Shown here: piece by piece, positions 26,745 to 35,140 of the stretch
Layout: each line of letters begins with the position of its first letter
Position numbering within the stretch: the stretch's first letter is position 1
Source: Patiriisocius marinus
GTDB taxonomy: Bacteria > Bacteroidota > Bacteroidia > Flavobacteriales > Flavobacteriaceae
DNA: 64,000 bases
Direction: 5' to 3'
NCBI RefSeq assembly: GCF_008974325.1
Contig: NZ_BKCG01000001.1
Span: 248,001 to 312,000 of the forward strand
Position numbers and translations under genes: made by a program
Notes under the pieces: generated by a model
Told to the model about the DNA's origin: nothing
Seen by the model: only the letters and a program-made list of their open reading frames with translations
Databases searched by the model: none

Positions 26745-27019
26745 ATGACAATAGAAGAATTAAAAGCAATTTGGGACTATACAAGTATTTTAGTAGATAA
26801 AAAAACATTTTTCTGTATGGAACTATATAAAAACATTGCTAGTTATACGATAAAAAAAAATTTTTAATTATTACTTTGTTTGATAGTTCCTTTTACTCAA
26901 AAGATGAGTCAGTTGATAAATATATAGAAGAGTCAGTAAGGAAAAATATAATTGCAGTAGCTTTAGACTATGAAAATGATGTTGAAAATTTTGAAATTAC
27001 CTTTGATGGTAGATTTTAA
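26745..27019 (+). pseudogene. Small gene interrupted by a -1 frameshift at an A9T5 run
   Basis: From the ATG at 26745 the frame runs 40 residues (MTIEELKAIWDYTSILVDKK...) and stops at 26865. Moving to the -1 frame at the run of nine A and five T (26852-26865) continues for about 50 more residues (FLIITLFDSSFYSKDESVDK..., ending ITFDGRF) to a stop at 27017-27019. The two parts make a coherent acidic protein of about 90 residues, predicted alpha/beta. Either the gene is broken, the homopolymer was miscounted, or ribosomes slip at the A-run. It is the last gene of the defence operon, just before a terminator. Confidence 0.65.
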
Positions 27020-27020
27020 A

Positions 27021-27046
27021 TAAGGCTGCCATTTAAGACAGCCTTA
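27021..27046. terminator. Bidirectional terminator between the defence operon and DUF3871 gene
   Basis: Stem TAAGGCTG / CAGCCTTA with a 10-base loop lies between two convergent genes: the frameshifted gene ending at 27019 and the leftward gene ending at 27051. T-runs are short, so strength is uncertain. Confidence 0.6.
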
Positions 27047-27050
27047 TCAC

Positions 27051-28085
27051 TCACTTCAAAAACCAATGGTAGTTAGAATCACCATTGATAGCATTAGCCA
27101 ATCCTTTTGAAAAATCAAAGGCATTGACATTTCTTGATAGAAATGAGTCTATATAAGAACTCTTATTAGCTCCTGTAAAGAGATTATACACATTCCATAA
27201 GTTAATATCTCCATTGTCATTTCTACAAAAGCTATCATCTAAATAATAGTCTTTTGCTACTGTAGAAATCTGCCCATCATTGAGTAATAATTCTGGGATT
27301 TGAGATTTTTCCTGTTTTGGTAAATAATGGTATAATCTAGCTCTGCCTATAAGTTGTGCAAACTGTTGTTCAGTTAAATTTTGCTGAGATAACAGCTTCA
27401 TTTCTTGTAAATGATTCTGAGCATTATAACCTTGAATTAAATCTAATATTTTAGATTGTAATTCTGTATAATTACCCACTCGCATTTCATCTTGATAACC
27501 GTCTGTAGATATGCATAAATTACAGCATACCATATTTTGAAAACCAATGAAGAACTTGAATTTCTCATAAGTTTTCCTGTTATACAGGTTCTCTAAATTG
27601 TAACTTCTTACACCACCAACAGTTAAAGCAACATCATTACCATTGATGTTTTCAGTAATTGAAGGAATTCTAATGATGAATGCCATTCTTTCAAAATACT
27701 GCGTTTTCTCATGTTCTAAAAGTTCTTTTACTGGCTTGTATATTGCATCAGCAGTTCTACCTTTAATTTGATGTGAAACTCTCACTTCTGGCACTTCAAT
27801 AGTATGATGAGAAAACACCTTGCTAACACAATTTTGAGCTATTTCTATAAACTCTTGATGTGCTAATGTCTTTTCGTTATCTTTTGAGAATACAGGTATA
27901 ATACAATCATGTTTTAAGGTAGAAAGGCTAACCTCTTTTGTGTTAGCCTCTATAAATGGGTTATGTGGATATACTTTATTTTCTGAAGGTTTTTCTAAAT
28001 GAGGTACAATTTGTAACTGACCTTCAGGCAAATTAAATACTTCATTATGCTGTTCATTAATTTCTGTTATTGATACTAGTTCCAT
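27051..28085 (-). CDS. DUF3871 family protein, 344 aa
   Basis: The sequence matches what I know of DUF3871, a Bacteroidota family found on plasmids and integrated elements: NPFIEANTKEV, KVFSHHTIEVPEVRVSHQIK, TVGGVRSYNLENLYN, KFFIGFQNMVCCNLC and LTEQQFAQLIGRARLYHYLP. The function is unknown; its regular occurrence beside phage-type recombination genes suggests a role in DNA handling, comparable with DUF932 proteins of plasmids. It overlaps the upstream Sak4-like gene by 29 bases, so they are coupled. Confidence 0.75.
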   Translation of the reverse strand: MELVSITEINEQHNEVFNLPEGQLQIVPHLEKPSENKVYPHNPFIEANTKEVSLSTLKHDCIIPVFSKDNEKTLAHQEFIEIAQNCVSKVFSHHTIEVPEVRVSHQIKGRTADAIYKPVKELLEHEKTQYFERMAFIIRIPSITENINGNDVALTVGGVRSYNLENLYNRKTYEKFKFFIGFQNMVCCNLCISTDGYQDEMRVGNYTELQSKILDLIQGYNAQNHLQEMKLLSQQNLTEQQFAQLIGRARLYHYLPKQEKSQIPELLLNDGQISTVAKDYYLDDSFCRNDNGDINLWNVYNLFTGANKSSYIDSFLSRNVNAFDFSKGLANAINGDSNYHWFLK

Positions 28086-28935
28086 TTTGACTAAAATTTT
28101 GAGGATTAATTAATTTTTCTAATTGCTCTTTTTTACTTCTAAACTGAGGTTCTAAAGACTGTTGAAAAAATGGATTTTCATTATATAGTTTAGTTAATTC
28201 AGAAACAGATAATGAATTATTAATTCTACCAACCATTTCTTTAACTGTCATAGGTTCAGAATTACACCATTTTAATAATCTTTCTCCTGTTTTAGAAGTG
28301 ATAATAAATTCAGGTCTATTCATAAAAAGTCCTGTTCTATCTTTTGATGCTTTTGCTAAATGATTATCATTAACGAGTTCAAAATTTACAGTTAATTCAT
28401 ACTCAAATCCTTCTCTTGTAATTTCTTTAGTTCCATGTTTAATAACTTGTGTTCTACCATTACTTCCAACATCTAAAGAGTAATCTACTTTTCTTCTTGT
28501 TGTAGTAATAATATGACAAGTAGATTGTAAAATCTTATCAATGAATCCCTGATGCATAGGTGTAACCCTTGCCCAATCTTGAAATCTACCTCCTAATTTT
28601 GAGTGAATATCTAAACATCCTCCTGTTCCATTCCATTCATGGGTAACACTATCAATGATTATCACTTCAATATTAGCTTTTTCGCATACCTCTATTGCCT
28701 CAATATATCTTTCTGGACTATATGGAGCAGATAAGTCTAAAACATTGAACTCACCTAAATCTGAATACAGACTTGCACTACTGTTTTCAGTGTCTATCAC
28801 AGCAATTTTCTTCCAATTACCTGTCATTCCATAGGCTAGTAATAAAGCACTATGTGTCTTGCCAAATCCTGATGCTCCAGATATTCCTAATCTGAGTTTT
28901 ACATTCTTTCTTTTACTCTGTTTTAATTCCATCAT
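28057..28935 (-). CDS. Sak4/RecA-like phage-type ATPase, 292 aa
   Basis: A RecA-fold ATPase: Walker A GASGFGKT (20-27), the strand AVIDTENSSASLYSD and Walker B VIIIDSVTHEW (Asp95). The order matches the Sak4 family of phage single-strand annealing ATPases, which work with a single-stranded DNA-binding protein. The C-terminal about 90 residues are variable and helical. Two in-frame Met codons start the protein (MMELK). The DUF3127 proteins with SSB-like tails elsewhere in the element are natural partners. Probably involved in replication or recombination of the element. Confidence 0.8.
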   Translation of the reverse strand: MMELKQSKRKNVKLRLGISGASGFGKTHSALLLAYGMTGNWKKIAVIDTENSSASLYSDLGEFNVLDLSAPYSPERYIEAIEVCEKANIEVIIIDSVTHEWNGTGGCLDIHSKLGGRFQDWARVTPMHQGFIDKILQSTCHIITTTRRKVDYSLDVGSNGRTQVIKHGTKEITREGFEYELTVNFELVNDNHLAKASKDRTGLFMNRPEFIITSKTGERLLKWCNSEPMTVKEMVGRINNSLSVSELTKLYNENPFFQQSLEPQFRSKKEQLEKLINPQNFSQNGTSINNRN

Positions 28936-29005
28936 TTTTTATTTTTGAAGGTTAATATTAATTTGAATTGTTTCAGTTGTATCTTAATGGATACATTCTA
29001 TAATG

Positions 29006-29037
29006 AAAAAGCACCTATCTTTAAGATGGTGCTTTTT
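29006..29037. terminator. Terminator-like hairpin between helicase and Sak4 genes
   Basis: AAAAAGCACC pairs with GGTGCTTTTT, with further ATCT/AGAT pairs inside. T-runs on both strands make it bidirectional in principle. On the minus strand it would end transcripts from the helicase gene before the Sak4 gene, which then needs its own promoter in 28936-29005. Confidence 0.65.
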
Positions 29038-29054
29038 TAATATTTACTACTTTA

Positions 29055-29100
29055 TGCCAGTTCTGTCAAAACCTATATGTGTACTTTGACACAACTGGCA
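29055..29100. promoter_or_regulatory. 46-bp dyad, copy C
   Basis: Arms TGCCAGTTCTGTCAAA and TTTGACACAACTGGCA with a 14-base spacer. Fifteen of 16 arm positions pair; the single C-C mismatch is at position 9. It lies downstream of the helicase stop and upstream of the terminator hairpin, so it is not placed like a simple operator. Half-site centres are 30 bp apart, about three helical turns. Confidence 0.75.
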
Positions 29101-29154
29101 TAATTTATTTTTCTTACTTATAAATTAGGATTGATATTTTTTTTAAGTATTGCT

Positions 29155-31602
29155 TTATCTCTTATCAAGTTCATTAGGATTAAAGCCTAATTCTTCTATT
29201 TCACTATCATAGTTAAAATCATCTATATTATCTTTTAATATCTCAGAAGGTATATCTACAGGAACTTCAAACATCTCATTAAAAATAGCCGTTTCTATAA
29301 AATCCCTTGGGTCTCTTGTTTCATTAAATTGTAAATTCATTGGATATTCTGAATTAAATACACCTAAATACTTACTGTACCTTTTATTATTAATTCTTTT
29401 TTGTGAATCAACATTAGCATCAACACATAAAAACAAATCACATAACTTACTAAAAACTTGTTTTTCAGATGGGTTATTTTTACCTCTTAATAAACCAAAA
29501 ACTCTTTTTTTTACAAAAACATCTTCTTTGTTTAAATTTAGAATAAGCGTTTTTGCTAAAGTGTAAATAGGCTTAGGTAAAACGGATTTATTATTTAATG
29601 TGGTTGCTATATAAAAATCACCATCTATCTCTTTTTTACGATTTTCTGTAAATTCAACAAACAAGTTTTTCAATCTTCCAAATTCTCTATATAAGTTAAT
29701 TAAAGTACCTTGAACTTTACTTTCTTCTGAAAACTGAATACAATCATTAAAATAGTTTCTATCTAGGTAGGTTATATTTCCCATTAACTTACATGCTATT
29801 ATGCTTAATAAAACCCTAGTTAATTTAATGTTTTTAGAAGATATTTTCTTGCCATTTAATTTTAAAACATAAGAAGACAATACATTTTGAAATTCTAATA
29901 AAATCTCATTTTCTGTATTGTGGAGAACTAATCCACTCAAGGTATTACCAAAAGGTGATGCTGCATTATATTCCGCTGAAAGTGTTTGATAAATTACATC
30001 AATTATGTTATCATCATTAAACTCTAGGTCTTTGCATTCCTCAACAATAACTTCAGTTAATTTTGCATTTTGAAATTGGTCATTAAACAGTGCCCAAAAC
30101 AGATAGGGTAGAATTTTTTTACCATATGAATAGTGCTTTGTGTAGAGTAATTTATCCCCATGTTTCAATAAAAACTCTTCATAAGTTGGATAATTCAATT
30201 CAATACCTAAATGATGTAAATATTCGTAATTTCTAATCTTTTCAGAACTATCTTTTATAGAGTTTATAAATTCTATAGGCTTTTTATGTTCCTCTTTAAG
30301 TTTGTTATAATAATCTTTTATAAAATAGGCTTGTTGACTTAAATTATAATTCTTGATGGTTGTATATTCAGAAGAAAATGGTTTGATATTCTCTAGATAA
30401 TCACCTTCAATTAATTTAGTAGGAATAGAAGAACAAATATAAATCACTCCTTTTATCCTCATTCTAGCAATAGATTGAATTAAGGCAATGTAACCTCCTG
30501 TAAAAACACCATAACTACCAAGACCTTCAATCATATTATGAGGTGGTAATAATATGATAAATATTCCTCCATTAATATTTACACCTGTAGAAAAATTGGT
30601 TCCTACATGAGCTTGATGTTCTTCATTAAACTCATAATTAGTTTCTGAAGTACAAAGTTTTAGTTCTACATTAAAATCATTATAAAATTCCTTATAATCT
30701 TTCCATATTTTATTAGCTAGATTCTTAGAGTAAGATAGAATATTTACTTTTTCTCCTTGTTCTAACCCGTTCTTAATTATGGGGATTAATTTATCTAGAC
30801 TACTAATATTATTTGCGAAATAGGAAATATTACTTAACAGTAATTTTACCTCAGCTCTTCTTTGTTTACTCTTAAATCTTTCCCCTCTGAGGATTAAAAT
30901 ATTCTTTTGTGTTAGTAGAGAAATATATTTTGAAACCTGAATACTTGTTTCAGTAAAAGTCGCACTTGCAATAAAGGATTTGTGTATAACATCTGACCAC
31001 TTAAGAAGATGAAATATTTTATCGCGTTGAAAATTGTGTATACTAGCGTGTATTTCATCTATAAATAAAACAACTTTTTTATTCTCTTCTTTACATCTTT
31101 TATATAGGCTATTTAAAAACTCTTGCTTTAAGTAACTTTGTGCTACATAATTATCTCCAGGATTTCGCAGAAATGCATTCACTGAAAGAATATGTAGGTC
31201 TTTCATAACAGATAGTTTTATATCAGCACTACTAAAGTCTTCTTCTTCAAACATTCTGTAGTTAAATCTATTATCTCCAAGATTGTCAAACTCGTTATAG
31301 TATTTATCTATTAAAGACTTAAAAGGCACCAGAATTATAGCCAGATAGTTTTCTGATAAATAACTGTTAACTAGGCTGTTTAAAGTAGTTGATTTGCCTT
31401 GACCAACTCCAAAATTTAATAAAACTGTTTCTGATTTATTAAAATTATCTTTGTTATCTATAAAATGATTTGAAACTTGTTTGCTGACAAAACCATTTTC
31501 ATCTGGTAATATCTCTTTAGATTTAACATTAAAACCTATATCAAAATCATTAGCAGGGATTTTTTTATAGATAATATCAGATTCTATTATTTTTGGTGTC
31601 AT
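29155..31602 (-). CDS. SF2-type DEAD/DEIH helicase of the element, 815 aa
   Basis: Helicase motifs are visible in order: Walker A GVGQGKST (65-72), the strand ILVPFKSL (motif Ia), DEIH (182-185), SAT (213-215) and the arginine-finger motif QSIARMR (376-382). The arrangement recalls origin-binding-protein-like helicases of large DNA viruses and phages, but I cannot assign it firmly. The C-terminal 420 residues are without recognised domains and are helical. It lies next to dyad copy C and between the integrase and Sak4 genes, so a role in replication of the excised element is a reasonable inference. Confidence 0.75.
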   Translation of the reverse strand: MTPKIIESDIIYKKIPANDFDIGFNVKSKEILPDENGFVSKQVSNHFIDNKDNFNKSETVLLNFGVGQGKSTTLNSLVNSYLSENYLAIILVPFKSLIDKYYNEFDNLGDNRFNYRMFEEEDFSSADIKLSVMKDLHILSVNAFLRNPGDNYVAQSYLKQEFLNSLYKRCKEENKKVVLFIDEIHASIHNFQRDKIFHLLKWSDVIHKSFIASATFTETSIQVSKYISLLTQKNILILRGERFKSKQRRAEVKLLLSNISYFANNISSLDKLIPIIKNGLEQGEKVNILSYSKNLANKIWKDYKEFYNDFNVELKLCTSETNYEFNEEHQAHVGTNFSTGVNINGGIFIILLPPHNMIEGLGSYGVFTGGYIALIQSIARMRIKGVIYICSSIPTKLIEGDYLENIKPFSSEYTTIKNYNLSQQAYFIKDYYNKLKEEHKKPIEFINSIKDSSEKIRNYEYLHHLGIELNYPTYEEFLLKHGDKLLYTKHYSYGKKILPYLFWALFNDQFQNAKLTEVIVEECKDLEFNDDNIIDVIYQTLSAEYNAASPFGNTLSGLVLHNTENEILLEFQNVLSSYVLKLNGKKISSKNIKLTRVLLSIIACKLMGNITYLDRNYFNDCIQFSEESKVQGTLINLYREFGRLKNLFVEFTENRKKEIDGDFYIATTLNNKSVLPKPIYTLAKTLILNLNKEDVFVKKRVFGLLRGKNNPSEKQVFSKLCDLFLCVDANVDSQKRINNKRYSKYLGVFNSEYPMNLQFNETRDPRDFIETAIFNEMFEVPVDIPSEILKDNIDDFNYDSEIEELGFNPNELDKR

Positions 31603-31658
31603 TTGGTTTACATCTAAAATTTAACTGTGCCATAAATGTATTACAACACAGTTATTAA

Positions 31659-32870
31659 TCACTTCTTTTTCTTTAGTTTTTTACTCAACTTACTCATCTG
31701 ACTGCTTACCTTATGCTGAACCACCTTAGCATAATGCCTTTGAGTTATTGAAATACTTGAATGACCTAACAGTTCTGAAACTATCTCAATTGGAATATCA
31801 TTATACAACAATACTGTAGTAGCAAATGTCTTTCTTGCTATATGATGAGTTAACCTTTTGTCTATTTCTACTAATTCTGCAATCTCCTTTAAATAAGAAT
31901 TGAATTTTTGATTACTTATTATAGGCAACAACTTACTTTCATCTTTGTATTTGTCTATTATACTTGATGCTGTAGGTAATAAAGGAATAGATATTTTTGA
32001 TTTAGTTTTTTGCCTCATCATTTGAATCCAAACACCACCATCAAAACCTTTGATTAAATGCTCTTCTCTAAGGCTAGACATTTCTTGATATGCCAATCCT
32101 GTATAACAACAGAAAATGAACATATCTTTTACTTGATTCAATCTAGTCTGTCTGAAAGTGTGATTTTCGAGTTTATCTAATTCTTTTTGATTTAGGTAAA
32201 CTACTTTACTTTCATATTTTTTAGGTTTGTAAAGTATGAATGGGTCTTTCTTCAAATAGCCTTTTGCTAGAGCTAATTTGATAATCTTTCTAACACGTTG
32301 AATACTCTTATTAATAGTAATCTGCTTTTGTTTCTTTTCAGATTTTAAATAGAAATCAAAATCGTCTAAAAAGTTTTGATTGATAGACTCCAGTAGTATA
32401 TCTCCTTTCTTGTATTGGAATCTTATAAAGTTTGAAACATGGTTTCTAGCCTCTGTAAACTTGTTATAAGTAGACTTTGAATACTCAACACCTATTAGCT
32501 TCTTCATTCTATTGTTATGCAATTCAAACACCTCTAAAAGCGTTTTATTTGCCTTTACATTCTTTCCTACATACTGTAAGTAGATGTCCTCTACATCAAA
32601 ACTCTCATTGTTAACTTGTAGCAACAAAAAAGCCTGATTAACTTTTTGCTTAATCAGGCTCAAATGAGTATTAATGTTTTCATTTTCTTTATTGAGAGGT
32701 ATTGCTTTTTGTTTTTTACTGTTCCAACAATCTACAACAGTAAATAAGCCTGTAGAGAATACCTTTCTTTTCTTTAAATATGTAATTCTACACCTTAATG
32801 GTGCTGTACCTTTTGAGTTTGCATTTATTTTATCTAACACAAACAATATGCTTAATTTACTGTTATTCAT
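31659..32870 (-). CDS. int: Tyrosine integrase of the element, 403 aa
   Basis: Site-specific recombinase of the tyrosine family in the Bacteroidota subgroup. The N-terminus has an Arm-binding region (LSILFVLDKINANSKGTAPL) and the middle a SAM-like core-binding domain (about 110-210). Catalytic residues in the C-terminus are HIAR (His343, Arg346), LGH (His370) and the nucleophile in RHYAK (Tyr380). Box I reads TGLAYQEMSSL with Ala where most relatives have Arg; CTnDOT integrase also lacks this Arg. The gene lies 176 bases from the right attachment repeat and points away from it, the usual arrangement for tRNA-targeting elements. Confidence 0.93.
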   Translation of the reverse strand: MNNSKLSILFVLDKINANSKGTAPLRCRITYLKKRKVFSTGLFTVVDCWNSKKQKAIPLNKENENINTHLSLIKQKVNQAFLLLQVNNESFDVEDIYLQYVGKNVKANKTLLEVFELHNNRMKKLIGVEYSKSTYNKFTEARNHVSNFIRFQYKKGDILLESINQNFLDDFDFYLKSEKKQKQITINKSIQRVRKIIKLALAKGYLKKDPFILYKPKKYESKVVYLNQKELDKLENHTFRQTRLNQVKDMFIFCCYTGLAYQEMSSLREEHLIKGFDGGVWIQMMRQKTKSKISIPLLPTASSIIDKYKDESKLLPIISNQKFNSYLKEIAELVEIDKRLTHHIARKTFATTVLLYNDIPIEIVSELLGHSSISITQRHYAKVVQHKVSSQMSKLSKKLKKKK

Positions 32871-32887
32871 AATGATGTATTTTTATA

Positions 32888-32937
32888 AGGGTATGCCTTT
32901 TTTAAATTAGGGTATGCCTTTTTCTGTGCCTTTTTTT
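32888..32937 (+). repeat. Direct repeats upstream of the integrase
   Basis: AGGGTATGCCTTTTT occurs at 32888-32902 and 32909-32923, 21 bases apart, with a third partial copy TGTGCCTTTTTTT at 32925-32937. They lie between the integrase start and the right attachment site. Two-turn spacing fits arm-type sites for the integrase or sites for an excision factor. Confidence 0.5.
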
Positions 32938-33009
32938 AGTTAAATGAAGGTAATCTGTACTTTAGTAAGAATCTAAAATAATTGCCAAACAGCTGATTTT
33001 ACTGCATAA

Positions 33010-33038
33010 AAAAAGGAACTAACACAATGTTAATTCCT
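33010..33038 (-). terminator. tRNA terminator supplied by the element
   Basis: AGGAACTAACA / TGTTAATTCCT forms an 11-bp stem with one mismatch and a CAA loop, followed on the minus strand by a T-run. It lies 8 bases past the tRNA 3' end and replaces the native terminator now stranded at 9233-9264. Confidence 0.65.
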
Positions 33039-33044
33039 CTTCTA

Positions 33045-33118
<74 letters not shown>

Positions 33119-33187
33119 ATGTAATACCCAATCGTCTCTCTTAGCTTTTAACTTGCGATTCATAATGTCGCCGAAATTATTGGACTG

Positions 33188-33217
33188 CAAAGATACAAAC
33201 CTTTTTTATCCTTACAA
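33188..33217 (-). promoter_or_regulatory. Bacteroidota-type promoter of tRNA-fMet
   Basis: On the minus strand TTG (complement of 33215-33217) is followed after 19 bases by TATCTTTG (complement of 33188-33195), matching the -33 TTG and -7 TAnnTTTG consensus exactly. Transcription would start about 60 bases before the tRNA. Confidence 0.7.
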
Positions 33218-33307
33218 GCACTAAATGAATAAAATTTCAGAAAATATTTTAACAGAAAATCTTAAATGTTTTTTCACCTAAATCAGGTTGCTTACTTTTA
33301 AGCTGTT

Positions 33308-34873
33308 ATGAAAAAAACTATCAAAATATTATTAATTATAAGCCTTACAACACTAAGCCTTTTTATAGGGTTAACAATCTTAGTGAACATGAAAATACAA
33401 CAAAAAGTTGAAAATTTTCTTCAAACTAGACTTCCACAAAACATTTCGCAGTCACACAATACTATGAATGTAGATACCTTTGAAGGCACAATTACTATTA
33501 GTGATTTGCTAGTACACTTAAAAAACAAGAGCGATACCATTACTCATACAACAATTGGAATGGATAAATTGATTATTGAAGATGTAAGCTATTGGAAATA
33601 TCTTTTTAATGACGAAATTCATATTGAGGATATTAAATTTAAATCGCCAATAATTACATACCACAAAGATAAAGTAATCATTAATAAAGACTCTGAACGA
33701 ATAGCGCCTATTAAGCTGTTTAAACCTATTATTATTGAGGAGCTAAGTATCGACAATACTACACTTACAATTTTTGAAAAAGGCAAGGACAGTGTTCTTA
33801 TTCATACTACTAATACCACAATTGAAATTGACGATATACTAATAAGTAAGGAAACATTACTTCAAAAAATACCAGCAACATTCAGTGAATACGAAGTTAA
33901 TACGGATTCCATATTTGTAAAAATTAGTCCTTACGAGAACGTAACTGCTCAAAATCTTACCATTAAAAATCAGCAAGTTTCTCTCGAAAACATTGCCTTA
34001 AAAACAAAATATTCGCGTACAGAACTATCTAAAATTATCACTAAAGAACGTGATCACATTGATTTAGATATTAAGAACATAACTTTAGCTGACATAGACT
34101 TTGGTTTCATTGATAATAAAAAACTATTTGTAAAAAGTTCAAATATTTCTATTGAAAAACCAGTCGCATCTATTTATAGAGACAAATTAGTGAGTGACGA
34201 CACAACAATAAAAAAACTTTATAGCAAAATGCTTAGAGAAACCTCTATAGACTTGACCATAGATAAAATAGCTTTGAATAATGGTTCAGTAATTTACACA
34301 GAGCGCGTAAAACAAGATAACACAGGTGGTACAATAGATTTTAAAAACCTATCTGCAACTATTTTGAATGCAAGTAACACTTACACCTCTAATGAAAAAA
34401 CAACTATAGATATTGAAGCTATATTTATGAAAAACACTCCGCTTAAAGCCAACTGGGAGTTTGACGCCACGAAACCAAATGACCAATTTATTTTTAAAGC
34501 CGAAATAGGAAGTCTAAAAGCCAGTGATTTAAACACCTTTATGAAACCTAATTTAAAAATACAATTAGAAGGTGTTACTAATAAAACGTACTTCACAATT
34601 AGCGGAACAAACAATACCTCTAATATTAGTATGCGAATGAGCTACGACAACTTTAAAGTCAATATTTTAAATAAAAAAGGAAATAAGAAAAACAAATTCC
34701 TATCTGCCATAGCAAACATTTTTATAATTGAAGATAGTAAAAATAATAATCAAGTATTTAGCGATGGCTCAGCTACTGCAACTCGAGATAAAACAAAGTC
34801 CTTTTTCAACTACCTATGGCTTAATATAAAGAGCGGTCTACTAAATACCTTAACTGGTAAAGACGAAAACTAA
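33308..34873 (+). CDS. AsmA/DUF748-like envelope protein, 521 aa
   Basis: One N-terminal membrane helix (about residues 6-27) anchors a long beta-rich periplasmic part with repeated segments such as DTFEGTITISDLLVHLKNK, IHIEDIKFKSPIITYHKD and IALNNGSVIYTERV. This is the AsmA/DUF748 style of repeating beta-groove units, a family linked to lipid movement between membranes. The C-terminus ends in a helical segment (FFNYLWLNIKSGLLNTLTG) also seen in the family. It is a single gene; no operon partner. Confidence 0.6.
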   Translation: MKKTIKILLIISLTTLSLFIGLTILVNMKIQQKVENFLQTRLPQNISQSHNTMNVDTFEGTITISDLLVHLKNKSDTITHTTIGMDKLIIEDVSYWKYLFNDEIHIEDIKFKSPIITYHKDKVIINKDSERIAPIKLFKPIIIEELSIDNTTLTIFEKGKDSVLIHTTNTTIEIDDILISKETLLQKIPATFSEYEVNTDSIFVKISPYENVTAQNLTIKNQQVSLENIALKTKYSRTELSKIITKERDHIDLDIKNITLADIDFGFIDNKKLFVKSSNISIEKPVASIYRDKLVSDDTTIKKLYSKMLRETSIDLTIDKIALNNGSVIYTERVKQDNTGGTIDFKNLSATILNASNTYTSNEKTTIDIEAIFMKNTPLKANWEFDATKPNDQFIFKAEIGSLKASDLNTFMKPNLKIQLEGVTNKTYFTISGTNNTSNISMRMSYDNFKVNILNKKGNKKNKFLSAIANIFIIEDSKNNNQVFSDGSATATRDKTKSFFNYLWLNIKSGLLNTLTGKDEN

Positions 34874-34913
34874 AAATGTTTTGAAACAGACTTATTTCAA
34901 ATTTAAATAAAAT

Positions 34914-35093
34914 TTACTGCTCGATACTCTCTACTCTACATTCAATTAAATCTGTACCTTCAAACTTGGCTGTAATTTGGATAGGATTACAACAAACCTC
35001 GCAGTCTTCCACATAACTAGAATTTACTGAAGGATCAAGAAGCATCGACACCTCTTCCCAACAATGTGGGCATTGAAAAAAATGTTCGTGCAT
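34914..35093 (-). CDS. CPXCG motif-containing cysteine-rich protein, 59 aa
   Basis: A short gene on the minus strand starting at the ATG at 35093. The protein begins MHEHFFQCPHCWEEV and has a second Cys cluster CEVCC at residues 31-35, giving two knuckles (CPHC and CxxC) of a zinc ribbon. Length and layout match the CPXCG family of about 60 residues, common in Proteobacteria and Bacteroidota and of unknown function. It lies between the AsmA-like gene and the efflux operon. Confidence 0.82.
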   Translation of the reverse strand: MHEHFFQCPHCWEEVSMLLDPSVNSSYVEDCEVCCNPIQITAKFEGTDLIECRVESIEQ

Positions 35094-35140
35094 GAAAATA
35101 GTATTTAATTTAAGCCGAAATTTTAACCATTTAAACGCAG

